The notes beneath the pieces are model-generated. The model was not told the origin of the DNA. It made no database searches and worked only from the letters and a program-made list of their open reading frames with translations. The translations under genes were made by a program, and so were the position numbers. Below are positions 23,831 to 33,079 of a stretch of 36,539 nt of DNA, one piece after another. Source of the stretch: CALSMU01 sp963926405. Its GTDB lineage: Bacteria; Bacteroidota; Bacteroidia; Flavobacteriales_D; Parvicellaceae. The stretch spans positions 1-36,539 of the forward strand of contig CAWUXI010000095.1 of assembly GCA_963926405.1 (NCBI GenBank), written 5' to 3'. Within the stretch, counting starts at the first letter, position 1. Every line of letters starts with the position of its first letter.

Positions 23831-23934
23831 TGTGACTACTATTATCGTATTGCAAGCTTTAATGATTAAGGAAAGAGAAACGCTAGTTAGAATGCAACAA
23901 AAAGTATTATAGTTCTTTTAAAAAAACTAATTTA

Positions 23935-25812
23935 ATGTATATTACCGACCTATCTAATGGCGAAACTATGGAGGACAATAAAATGCTAAATTATATTAAA
24001 GATGTATTAGAAAATATGCCAACTGGCTGGTTGAACCTAACAACACATCGATTAGATATTTATGATGAACGTTTGGCAAAAACTCAATTCTTAGAACAGT
24101 TTGAAAATCTGTACAATAACAATGATTCTGAGCCTTCAGCACTCAATCAATTGCGCACTGCATATGACTATATTCGATTAGGTCATCCATTATCTTGTGT
24201 ATTGGAATGGACAATTGCAAACTTAAATAATACCAAGGCAGAAAATGTAATCAGTTTTTCGTCCAAAACGACACCCATTTTAGCCATTCTAAGAACAAAC
24301 TTATTAGCAAATAGAAGAACTCAAATCATTTACAAAGACACACTACCTCATTTTTTCAATTCAGCAGTCATCAAGGATATTTACGGCTATAACTTTGAAT
24401 TAAAACAGGTTGATAAAGCAGCAAATATTTCAGCGTTTGATGGTAGTAATATTTTCATTTCACAAGAAGATGACATTTGCAATTTTAACACCAACGAAAA
24501 TATTGATTTCTTACTCAATGTGCATTCATATTTAGGAAGTGTATTATTGGTAAACGGTGAAGCAAACGAAAGTTATATCTCAGAAATACAGCATGTAAGA
24601 AGACGAGAAACTATTGCCATGACGCCGAATGACACGCTCTCAGTATTACAAGAGTTAGTAGACCCATCTTATGTTGCGATAAATACAACTAGTGTAGCAT
24701 TAGACAAAGCAGCCACTTTAGCAAGTATTAAAGAAATTACCGGCGCACCTACAAAAGCATTGGTTGGATCCAGTGGACTGTCTATCCAATATGCTATTAT
24801 GATGGGACTAATAGATTATGCAGAAGAAAATCACAAAGGAAAGGCGATAAAATTTGTTGTTCCTCCCAATTGTTATGGCGGCACCAACGATCAAGCAAGA
24901 CGTGTTGCTGCTTGTATTGACAATGTAGAAGTGGTGGATTTACCAGTAGATGGTGATCATGACATGGTTCAAAGTATTGAAATCGTTTTAGCAAAAATCG
25001 CTAGCCAAGATGCCATACCCTATATCATCGCTGAGATTCCGACCAATCCTAGAGTCGAAGTTCCAGACCTTAACCAATTAAGAGCTGTTCTAAGTAAAGC
25101 ACGTTTCACTGAAATAGGCGAAGTTGCTATCGATCCAGTTTTTATTTTAGATCAAACATTTTGTCCTAATGTGCTCTTTTTAGGTGAAGATAAAATACTC
25201 TCTTCAGTGCGAACCATTTCTTATGCTAGTGGATCTAAATTTCCTAGTGGAGGTCAATGCACTGCCGGTTATTGTGTAGGTAACAAAAAGACCACTGCTT
25301 TGATGGATAAGATTGAATTGCATTTAGAACTGTGTGACAATGAAGCTACCGAGCTTCAGTATAAAATACTAGCAAAACAATTGCCTTCAATGTTGCAAAG
25401 AATTAGTGATGCGTATAAAAACACGCGCGCGTTTGTAAACTTCATCAAAGAAACTTTACCAACTGCTAAAATTAATTTTGTTTCTGAAGAATTGGCTGCA
25501 CAAAGTTTTACCCCCTCTGTATTCTCATTGGACCTGCCTACTAAAGGCAATAATCATGAGGAAAGAGAAAACTATAAAAGGGAATTGAATTTAAAATTAA
25601 TCAATTTAATGATTACGGAAATCCCAAATGAAAGTAAGTATTGTGTTAGTTATGGTCAACTAAAAGGATGTTATTGGACAATCCCTGCCACATCTACTCA
25701 AGGAACGACCAAAGAAGGTGACAAAGATTACATCGCACGGGTTGCTCTTTCTGCTAGCATGGACCTAGAGTTGCATAAAAAAGTTTTTCTAGATTTTGTT
25801 GAAAATATTTAA
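23935..25812 (+). CDS. PLP-dependent enzyme of the Cys/Met metabolism family, enlarged
   Basis: A 625-residue fold-type I PLP enzyme. The gamma-family landmarks are YGGTNDQARRV (about 314-324), AEIPTNPRVEVPDL (366-379), LDQTFCPNV (405-413) and SYASGSKFPSGGQCTAGYCVG (429-449), in which K435 is the predicted Schiff-base lysine. Members include cystathionine beta-lyase, gamma-lyase and gamma-synthase, usually near 380-400 residues; here about 200 extra N-terminal residues of unassigned fold are present. The reaction (C-S lyase or gamma-replacement) cannot be decided. ATGs at 23935 and 23968 are both possible starts; neither has a clear signal. It is a single-gene unit after the cold-shock terminator. 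A link to sulfur amino acids is family-based only. Confidence 0.8.
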   Translation: MYITDLSNGETMEDNKMLNYIKDVLENMPTGWLNLTTHRLDIYDERLAKTQFLEQFENLYNNNDSEPSALNQLRTAYDYIRLGHPLSCVLEWTIANLNNTKAENVISFSSKTTPILAILRTNLLANRRTQIIYKDTLPHFFNSAVIKDIYGYNFELKQVDKAANISAFDGSNIFISQEDDICNFNTNENIDFLLNVHSYLGSVLLVNGEANESYISEIQHVRRRETIAMTPNDTLSVLQELVDPSYVAINTTSVALDKAATLASIKEITGAPTKALVGSSGLSIQYAIMMGLIDYAEENHKGKAIKFVVPPNCYGGTNDQARRVAACIDNVEVVDLPVDGDHDMVQSIEIVLAKIASQDAIPYIIAEIPTNPRVEVPDLNQLRAVLSKARFTEIGEVAIDPVFILDQTFCPNVLFLGEDKILSSVRTISYASGSKFPSGGQCTAGYCVGNKKTTALMDKIELHLELCDNEATELQYKILAKQLPSMLQRISDAYKNTRAFVNFIKETLPTAKINFVSEELAAQSFTPSVFSLDLPTKGNNHEERENYKRELNLKLINLMITEIPNESKYCVSYGQLKGCYWTIPATSTQGTTKEGDKDYIARVALSASMDLELHKKVFLDFVENI

Positions 25813-25914
25813 CCGTTTATCCATAGGAAATCTTTATGCGCACCAAAAGCATTATCATATATATTATAAAGAATTGTCCTATATTTACATATATCATTAA
25901 AAAAAATCAAGAAG

Positions 25915-26487
25915 ATGAATAGTATAAACCCAATGTGGATAATAATTGGAGTAGGCGTAATTATCGTATTATGGTTCGTTTCAATTTATAATAAATTAGT
26001 CCAATTTAAAAACAACAGAGAAAATGCTTTTGCAGATATTGATGTACAATTAAAGCAAAGACATGATTTGATTCCTCAACTAGTCGCTACTGTAAAAGGC
26101 TACGCTTCTCATGAAGAGGCTGTTTTAACTGCTGTAACTAAAGCTAGACAAAAAGCCGTAATGGCAAATACAGTTAATGATAAAATTGCTGCTGAAATCG
26201 CTTTAACATCTGCTGTTTCTGGATTTAATATGCAAATGGAAGCTTATCCAGACCTAAAAGCAAATCAAAACTTTATGCAACTGCAAGAAGAGATGTCTGA
26301 TATTGAAAATAAATTGGCATCTGTAAGAAGATACTTCAACTCTGCAACAAGAGAAATGAATAACGGTGTTCAAAAATTCCCAAATAACATTCTTGCTGGA
26401 ATGTTTGGTTTTAAAGAACAACCTTATTTCGACTTAGGTGTTGAGCAAAGAGAAGTTTTGGATAAAGCTCCAGAAATAAACTTTTAA
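25915..26487 (+). CDS. lemA: LemA family protein
   Basis: A 190-residue membrane-anchored protein. One N-terminal segment (about 7-24) leads into a long helical LemA domain with the family run NNRENAFADIDVQLKQRHDLIPQLV (31-55) and the later RRYFNSATREMNNGVQKFPNNILAGMFGF. LemA proteins form a helical bundle of unknown biochemical role and are frequently encoded with M48 or TPM-domain proteins. The M48 protease gene follows after 12 bases, so the two are co-transcribed. Full length. Confidence 0.93.
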   Translation: MNSINPMWIIIGVGVIIVLWFVSIYNKLVQFKNNRENAFADIDVQLKQRHDLIPQLVATVKGYASHEEAVLTAVTKARQKAVMANTVNDKIAAEIALTSAVSGFNMQMEAYPDLKANQNFMQLQEEMSDIENKLASVRRYFNSATREMNNGVQKFPNNILAGMFGFKEQPYFDLGVEQREVLDKAPEINF

Positions 26488-26499
26488 GACTTACCGGCA

Positions 26500-27435
26500 T
26501 TGAAATACATAGGCTTACAAACTCAAATTTCTAGAAATAATTTTCGATCAATTTTATTATTGATAGCTTTTCCTGCTGTTATATTAGGAAGTATCTGGCT
26601 GGTAATATTTATCTTGATGAAACTGGACAGCTATAACACTGACCCCATAGGGTTAGCGAATTCCATGTTTATAGAATTCGCCCCGTTTGTTGTTGTTGCT
26701 ATTGGCATTTGGTTTGTCATTGCATTTCTGTTTCAGAAGTACATGATTAAAATGGCTACCAAAGCGCATACTTTGAACCGAAAAGACAATATGCGTGTTT
26801 ATAATTTGGTCGAAAATCTTTGTATGTCGAAAGGGATGAAAATGCCAAAGGTAAATGTTATTGAAACAGAAGCTTTAAATGCCTTTGCAAGCGGAATTAC
26901 TGAGAGTAGTTATACAGTAACACTAACCCAAGGAATAATAGACAAACTAGAGGATGAAGAGTTGGAAGGTGTTATTGCGCACGAATTAATGCACATAAGA
27001 AACAAGGATGTTCGATTGCTTATTATTTCAATCATATTTGTTGGGATTATTTCATTTATTATTCAAGTTGCATTTAGGAGTGTATTATATGGCGGAAGAG
27101 GTAATAACAAGAAAACCGATGGCAGATTAATTTTAGTTGTCCTAGCAGTATCTTTATTAGCCTACTTGTTTACCGTTATGTTTAAATTTGCACTTTCCAG
27201 AAAAAGAGAATTCATGGCGGATGCGGGCGCCGCGGAAATGACAAAAAACCCACATGCACTAGCTTCCGCTTTACGTAAAATATCAGGAAACTCTAAAATT
27301 GAAGGCATCCCTTGTAAAGATGTTGAACAAATGTATATCGATAATACGCAAAAGAATTTTTTGGGTGGTCTTGGAGGTTTGTTTGCAACACATCCTCCAA
27401 TTGAGAAAAGAATAGAGGCTTTAGAGCAGTTTTAA
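26500..27435 (+). CDS. M48 family membrane metalloprotease
   Basis: A 311-residue HtpX-like protease. It starts with TTG at 26500; the residues KYIGLQTQISRNNFRSILLLIAFP are the family N-terminus, so the rare start is preferred over any internal ATG. Membrane segments lie at about 17-41, 58-80, 172-195 and 209-230. The zinc motif HELMH is at 161-165, and the third ligand Glu is in RKREFMADAGAA. M48 proteases degrade or process damaged membrane proteins. It is 12 bases after lemA. Full length; substrate unknown. The 104 bases to the convergent next gene hold no clear terminator. Confidence 0.92.
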   Translation: MKYIGLQTQISRNNFRSILLLIAFPAVILGSIWLVIFILMKLDSYNTDPIGLANSMFIEFAPFVVVAIGIWFVIAFLFQKYMIKMATKAHTLNRKDNMRVYNLVENLCMSKGMKMPKVNVIETEALNAFASGITESSYTVTLTQGIIDKLEDEELEGVIAHELMHIRNKDVRLLIISIIFVGIISFIIQVAFRSVLYGGRGNNKKTDGRLILVVLAVSLLAYLFTVMFKFALSRKREFMADAGAAEMTKNPHALASALRKISGNSKIEGIPCKDVEQMYIDNTQKNFLGGLGGLFATHPPIEKRIEALEQF

Positions 27436-27539
27436 TATCTTCTATAAACAAGAAAACATTAAAACAAAGACAGTAGCCTTTTTCACCTTCCTCCTCTAAA
27501 CCCTATTTACTGTAAAGAAACTTCGTCGAAAATCGATTT

Positions 27540-30500
27540 TTAAAAAAACGCTCTTACCTGAACTCCTCCTGTATGAATTGCATTATTCTCTTCAATTTTT
27601 CTTCCCAAATAATTAATAGTCAGTTGAAGGTTATTTGCTAACGTTCTTTGATAGGAAAAATTCCAAGTAATGTTATTTCCTGGCTGAAGTGCTTCCAACA
27701 TCTCAAAAGCAACTGAAGTGTTCGACTCCCCAACATAATCGATCATGATGTAATTTACAGTCGTATTAATAACTCCCTTTTTTAATTGATTAAATTTCAA
27801 ATCCCAACCAATATCTGTGATGTAAGCTTTCTGGCCCCCGAATTCAATCATGTTCTGCTTCTCTCTATAACTACCTGAAAAGGAAGTTCTAAAAACTGTA
27901 GATGGCTGCACCGTTAATCTCACTTCGGCAGAAGTATTAATCAACTTGTAATTTTTATTGGGTGCGTAGTCAGATTTATTTATTTTAACCTCCTGCTCAG
28001 TTGAGGTCTGAAAGGTAATTTTTCGCGTAATATTCCATCGTATCTTTTCTTGATGTAGGGCTCTTTCTCTAGAGTCAAATCCGCTTACCAAAAGTAACTT
28101 ATTCTTCACTTCCTGATATGTATATTCCAATCCAAATTTAGGGTTAGAACGGTTAAAAAATGCTGAATTTCTAAATGAAGAACTCAATGATTGTAATGCT
28201 GTATCTGAAACATTAGTTATAAATGGGTTGGTTAATTCCAATAGGTCTTGAAGCGATGTTTTTCTTTCAATACGCAAGGCGGTTTGTGTATTGAATCGTT
28301 TAATAAATTTTCCAACTCCTTTTTTTGATTTTATGACAAATCGTGGGGTTAAGCTCACAACTTGATTGAGTTGATTCGAAAATATTTTCACATACTCATT
28401 AGAGGGCGTAAATACTCTTATATAAGTTGCTTGATCCGAAAATGCTGCTATTTCGAACTCGCTTAAATCTTTAATATTATCATCGTTATAATCTACCCAA
28501 GTATATACTCCTTGACCCGGCGGCACTTCTATATACGCAAATACTTTCTTCAATTCCAAACCATTTCCAATTTCATAAAACGTAGAAGTTCGAATGGCAC
28601 CATTAAGCAATGTCATATTATATTCAACTCGATTTAAAAGAGTATTATCAGGTTTAATAGCCGTTAAAACTGTGTCTTTAATTTCTAAAACACGATACAT
28701 AGACCTAACTCCAAAACGATGATTTGGATTTTTACTAAGCTCAAAAGAAACTCCTGGATTCTTTGCTAAGGCGGCATTGTTTAATCCATTATTGATCGTG
28801 TACTTATCCAAACGTTCTTTGTAAAAGAATCTAAATTTATTTTTACTTGAGTCTTGGCTTTGAACATAAACTTCCCAATCGTAATATTGGTAGCTATTAT
28901 TCCAAAGTGAATCTCCTGTTTTGAATAAATTCATCTCATGATCGTCTTTGAATCCAATTCTAAGAACTCCAAATTGTTTAGAAATATCAGACTTATGTCT
29001 TAAAAAAGAAGTTTGGTTGACACCTTTCGTGGATAGATAGCTAGCGTTTATTTTTGCATTTACAAATTTTTTCCAGTCGACTTTCAACATGTTTCTATAT
29101 CCTGAATATGTGTCCGTAATTTGATACGTTGTAAAATCATATTGAATTAGCCCTGCATCTCTATTTAGCAAACCTAAGGAAACTACACCATTATACTGAT
29201 CATTAAGGTTATCAATCGATTGCACATTCCAATTGCGTTGAAATTCAACCGTCCTAAAGCGCTCTATTCTTTTAAAATTCGAAGACTGTGTTTCAAAATC
29301 TATTGCTGATTTAAACTTCCAATTTTTCGAAGAAAATATAGGTTTCAGCGTATTAAATGATGCTTTTATTGCATAGCCAGAGTTATCATTTGCACTCAAC
29401 TGTGAAAAAGTATTCAAGTCTTCGTTTGAAATGGCAGCATCAAAAAACATTCTACTATGCTTCGAAATTTTTTTCTCAAAACCAGCGGTAATCATTTGCC
29501 GCTTTTTGGGAGTTGCTAGAACTCTGACTGGCTCATACGTTCCTTTCAAAATTAAAACTCCCGCTAAAGTGTCTGGAGCTATCCACTTATAAAGACGTCC
29601 AAAAGCACTAAAACCCACGTCTATATAGTTTCCGTTTCCCATGCCAACATTCGAAAATATCAATCTATAGTATGCACTGTCAGGATTGTTAGAGTTTACA
29701 TAAACCGGAGTATACCCTAAGGAATCCACTTTTTTGTAAAGAACCTGATCGGCAGAAAAACCGATACTATCTGCACTTGGAGCAATTGCTGCTAGTAAAT
29801 CATCGCCAACCTGAGCTAGTAAATCTTTTTCAGATTGAAGTAAATCCTGCTGTAAAGGCTGATTCTTACTATCTTGTTCAGAGTAAACATTTAAATGAAC
29901 CTTCCAATCATTTACGTTAAAGAGGTTACTAGATTCAACAACAGAACGCGCATAGTTTTTATCTGAATATTGAAACTCAATGGTAATCCTTTTATCTTTT
30001 GTAATTAATTGTTTTGGCGTAAACTCTATTTCAGAAGTGTTATAATCAATTACATAATCGTTCTCCTGACCCCTAGTCAACAACATTCCGTCAATGTAAA
30101 CCATTTCTGTGCCGCTAAGGACAATAACAAATTGTTCGTTTTCTGCTCCAGACAATCTATACGGCCCTTGGTTTCCTTCGACTCCTTGAATTACGTTTCT
30201 AGCAAATTTTCCTTTCGAAATTGCCGCGCTGAATCTATTTTCAACAAAAGACATAATAGTGTCAGCGTTTTTATGCTTTTTAAGAACATTATTTGACACT
30301 TTTGTGAAAGATCCTCCTTGGGCTCTTTTGTTATAATTTAAAAAATATCCATCAGGTTTTTTCATCCAAAAATCGCCAGCAGTAAGCCTCCATGTATCAG
30401 AAAATAATTGGATGAAAACTTGATCAAAATCCTGTAACTGCTGCGTATTTCCTTCTGGCTGAATCGGTAAATTATCGTCCGTAACAGACGCTAAAATTGA

Positions 30501-31031
30501 AATATTACTAGATATCTTTCCTGATAACTGTAAGTTCAAATTAGAATTAATTGATAAATCTTGATTATTGCCAAACATTACTCCGCGAGATATACTCCCT
30601 GACTTATTTATCCCACCCATATTAAATATCTCCGATTGCCTATTTACAGTGGGAAAACGAAAAGGAACAGGTGAATTTCCTCCGTGATGAAATATGGAAT
30701 TCGTATCCTTGTGAAAATAAGTCTTTTTAAAATTCAATGGAAAGACTCTATACGTTATAATCACTTCACCCTTAACAGGGGAAAGCCATACCAAAATTGA
30801 CTGCACTGGTAACAACAAGTAATATGAATCACTTACAAGTTGATTATTTGACATGACAACCAACGAACCTGGCACTATACTTAAACTATCTAAAAGGGTG
30901 CTATCGGAGATTATTTCAATTTTTTTTACCCTCAAAGAACTAGGCAAAGCTTGACCAATAACCGAAAGATTAACAAACAATAACATGAACGATATTATCC
31001 AAAATTGAATATGTTTTTTATTCTTTTTCAA
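27540..31031 (-). CDS. very large putative outer-membrane beta-barrel protein
   Basis: About 1163 residues. No ATG is present at the start: the frame has TTG at 31040 and another TTG at 31031, and the latter gives MKKNKKHIQFWIISFMLLFVNLSVIG, a typical signal peptide, so it is chosen. A -7 element TATTTTTG lies at 31045-31052. The body is almost entirely alternating hydrophobic/polar strands with many aromatic residues (for example NISILASVTDDNLPIQ, FFYKERLDKY, NYLGRKIEE). It ends in a Phe (VQVRAFF), as outer-membrane barrels do. An N-terminal soluble region (about 25-150) precedes the barrel. The size and the strand pattern recall SprA-type proteins, but I do not see enough to call it SprA. 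No plug or TonB box recognised. Function unknown. Confidence 0.7.
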   Translation of the reverse strand: MKKNKKHIQFWIISFMLLFVNLSVIGQALPSSLRVKKIEIISDSTLLDSLSIVPGSLVVMSNNQLVSDSYYLLLPVQSILVWLSPVKGEVIITYRVFPLNFKKTYFHKDTNSIFHHGGNSPVPFRFPTVNRQSEIFNMGGINKSGSISRGVMFGNNQDLSINSNLNLQLSGKISSNISILASVTDDNLPIQPEGNTQQLQDFDQVFIQLFSDTWRLTAGDFWMKKPDGYFLNYNKRAQGGSFTKVSNNVLKKHKNADTIMSFVENRFSAAISKGKFARNVIQGVEGNQGPYRLSGAENEQFVIVLSGTEMVYIDGMLLTRGQENDYVIDYNTSEIEFTPKQLITKDKRITIEFQYSDKNYARSVVESSNLFNVNDWKVHLNVYSEQDSKNQPLQQDLLQSEKDLLAQVGDDLLAAIAPSADSIGFSADQVLYKKVDSLGYTPVYVNSNNPDSAYYRLIFSNVGMGNGNYIDVGFSAFGRLYKWIAPDTLAGVLILKGTYEPVRVLATPKKRQMITAGFEKKISKHSRMFFDAAISNEDLNTFSQLSANDNSGYAIKASFNTLKPIFSSKNWKFKSAIDFETQSSNFKRIERFRTVEFQRNWNVQSIDNLNDQYNGVVSLGLLNRDAGLIQYDFTTYQITDTYSGYRNMLKVDWKKFVNAKINASYLSTKGVNQTSFLRHKSDISKQFGVLRIGFKDDHEMNLFKTGDSLWNNSYQYYDWEVYVQSQDSSKNKFRFFYKERLDKYTINNGLNNAALAKNPGVSFELSKNPNHRFGVRSMYRVLEIKDTVLTAIKPDNTLLNRVEYNMTLLNGAIRTSTFYEIGNGLELKKVFAYIEVPPGQGVYTWVDYNDDNIKDLSEFEIAAFSDQATYIRVFTPSNEYVKIFSNQLNQVVSLTPRFVIKSKKGVGKFIKRFNTQTALRIERKTSLQDLLELTNPFITNVSDTALQSLSSSFRNSAFFNRSNPKFGLEYTYQEVKNKLLLVSGFDSRERALHQEKIRWNITRKITFQTSTEQEVKINKSDYAPNKNYKLINTSAEVRLTVQPSTVFRTSFSGSYREKQNMIEFGGQKAYITDIGWDLKFNQLKKGVINTTVNYIMIDYVGESNTSVAFEMLEALQPGNNITWNFSYQRTLANNLQLTINYLGRKIEENNAIHTGGVQVRAFF

Positions 31032-31044
31032 CCAAAACAAAAAA

Positions 31045-31052
31045 CAAAAATA
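31045..31052 (-). promoter_or_regulatory. -7 element of the large outer-membrane protein gene
   Basis: Minus-strand TATTTTTG (TAnnTTTG) ends 13 bases before the TTG at 31031 and only 4 before the TTG at 31040. Its position favours the 31031 start. Confidence 0.35.
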
Positions 31053-31186
31053 GTTTACTTATTACAATTAACTATTTCCAAAACGAATCATTAAGTCATT
31101 TCGTATCATTTAGCCTACAAAAAATATTTAATTTGTATACTATTTTACTTATATTTGGAGCCTATTTTAACGCGCAAAATTTAAGA

Positions 31187-32962
31187 ATGAAAAATATATT
31201 TATATTTACATTGGTCTCAATAATGATTGTACGAGTGATGACGAGTTGTGGACCAACTGAAGAAACTACGAAAGGCACTCCTATAGGCTTAACAGAAGCC
31301 AAAGGAGATTATCTAGAGGGAGATAAGAAATATAAAATCCAATACGGAGGAATTTTTAGAATAAATGAAGTTGAAAACTTCAAAAACCTTTATCCACATA
31401 GTTTAACAGATGCTATTTCAAGTCACATCGGAGCTCAAATCTACCAAGGGTTTTTTAGACTAAATCAAAAAACCTTAAAAGTTGAAAAGTGTCTAGCGGA
31501 GGATTACACCGTAAACGAAGACGCAACTGTATGGACTATGACTTTAAGAGATGGAGTTTACTTTCATGATGATGCTTGTTTTGATGGCGGTAAGGGAAGA
31601 AAAGTTACGGTTGATGATTTTAAATATTGTTTCGATAAGTTGTGTGAGTCATATCCTGACAATAAACTTTATGAGTTATTCCAAGACAGAGTTGTTGGCG
31701 CTAAAGAATATTTCGAATCTACACAATCTGGATCTCCCTTAGAAGGTGGAGTTTCTGGCGTAAAAGTTATTGGAAATTCAATTGAAATAACATTGAGTAG
31801 CCCTTTCTCTGCATTTGATAAAGTTTTAAGCCATAACGCTTGTTGGGTATTTCCCAAAGAAGCTTGGAGCAAATACGGAAGTGACATGAGAGCTATTTGT
31901 GTTGGCACAGGGGCGTTTAAAGTGGATGTAATTAAAGAAGGTATTCAAGTGAGGTTAGTTCGTAATGAAAACTATTGGGAATCTGATGAACATGGTAACA
32001 AATTACCTTACATGAATATAATTAAAACAACTTTCACGCAAGATAAAAAAACAGAATTATCTAGTTTCCAAAGCGGTAAACTAGATATGGTTTGGAAACT
32101 TCCTGTTGAGGAAATGTCTTCCGTTTTAGGGACATTGAAAGAAGCTCAGAATGGTGAAAACACAGAATTCCAATACCAACAAAAAAGAGGTATGTCAACA
32201 CAATTCTATTGTTTCTTGCATACGAGTGAATTATTTAGTGACCTGAGAGTTCGCCAAGCGTTCAACTTAGCTATTGACAGAGAAACTCTTGTTAAATATA
32301 CTTTACAAGGAGAAGGAGAGCCCGGAATACATGGTTTTGTTCCTGACTTTGGTGCGTATGACAATAAAACGATTAAAGGGTTTGATTTTGACCCTGAACA
32401 AGCTAGAAAGTTAATGGCTGAATCCGGACATACAGATGGGAAAGGTTTAGAAAAAATTACACTTTACATTAATGAAGGTGGCTCGACAAACATCTTACTT
32501 GCTGAAGCAATTCAAAATCAATTGAGAGAGAATATTGGAGTTAAAATAAGTATTGAACCATTACAAATGCCCGTGCACATCCAAAAATTCCAAACAGGAC
32601 AAGAGGATTTCTGGAGAATTGCTTGGGTAGCAGATTATCCAGATCCAGAAAACTTTTTGAAACTTTTCTACGGGAAAAATGTTCCTGCTGACCCAACTGC
32701 AGAATCCTTTCCAAACTTCTCAAGATATATAAATCCTGAATTTGACGCAATATTCGAAAAAGCTCTTTCCGAGGTTGATGATAAAACGAGAGATGAATTA
32801 TTCCACTCATGTGATAGTTTGTTAATAGCTGACGCAGCATTTATGCCTATCTATTATGATGAGTACATACGTCTATTAAAGTTGAATGTTAGAGCATTTC
32901 CTCAGAATGCTATGGAGTACAGAGATTTTTCTAGAGTATTCTTTTCACAAGACGAAGAATAA
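31187..32962 (+). CDS. ABC transporter substrate-binding lipoprotein (SBP_bac_5, peptide type)
   Basis: A 591-residue lipoprotein from the ATG at 31187; the frame runs up to a TTG at 31133, but only the inner ATG gives a proper lipoprotein signal, with lipobox MTSC and Cys at residue 21. The mature protein is a family 5 solute-binding protein: YPHSLTDAISSHIGAQIYQGFFR (start of lobe 1), WTMTLRDGVYFHDD, LRVRQAFNLAIDRETL (hinge region) and WRIAWVADYPDPENFLKLFYG. Such proteins deliver oligopeptides or similar ligands to Opp/Dpp-type permeases. No permease or ATPase gene adjoins it, so the transporter lies elsewhere. A good terminator follows. Confidence 0.92.
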   Translation: MKNIFIFTLVSIMIVRVMTSCGPTEETTKGTPIGLTEAKGDYLEGDKKYKIQYGGIFRINEVENFKNLYPHSLTDAISSHIGAQIYQGFFRLNQKTLKVEKCLAEDYTVNEDATVWTMTLRDGVYFHDDACFDGGKGRKVTVDDFKYCFDKLCESYPDNKLYELFQDRVVGAKEYFESTQSGSPLEGGVSGVKVIGNSIEITLSSPFSAFDKVLSHNACWVFPKEAWSKYGSDMRAICVGTGAFKVDVIKEGIQVRLVRNENYWESDEHGNKLPYMNIIKTTFTQDKKTELSSFQSGKLDMVWKLPVEEMSSVLGTLKEAQNGENTEFQYQQKRGMSTQFYCFLHTSELFSDLRVRQAFNLAIDRETLVKYTLQGEGEPGIHGFVPDFGAYDNKTIKGFDFDPEQARKLMAESGHTDGKGLEKITLYINEGGSTNILLAEAIQNQLRENIGVKISIEPLQMPVHIQKFQTGQEDFWRIAWVADYPDPENFLKLFYGKNVPADPTAESFPNFSRYINPEFDAIFEKALSEVDDKTRDELFHSCDSLLIADAAFMPIYYDEYIRLLKLNVRAFPQNAMEYRDFSRVFFSQDEE

Positions 32963-32983
32963 CTTTTTCAACAAAAAACTATT

Positions 32984-33013
32984 GAAAAGGAGTGCATTAG
33001 CACTCCTTTTTCA
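32984..33013 (+). terminator. intrinsic terminator after the substrate-binding protein gene
   Basis: AAAAGGAGTG (32985-32994), a 6-base loop CATTAG, then CACTCCTTTT (33001-33010) and TTC: a perfect 10-bp stem with a T-rich tail, 22 bases after the stop codon. Confidence 0.82.
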
Positions 33014-33079
33014 TTTAAAAAAACATCTAATTTAGCTCTGGTGCATATTTTGCTAGTCACCATACAAATAAATTGAATT

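Noticed and set aside
27529..27540. AAAATCGATTTT palindrome between the M48 and large outer-membrane protein genes as a shared terminator
   Set aside because: It has no loop and no GC-rich stem; chance is likely in AT-rich DNA.
30009..30296. 95-codon plus-strand frame inside the large outer-membrane protein gene
   Set aside because: Antisense shadow; the minus-strand frame is continuous over 1160 codons.
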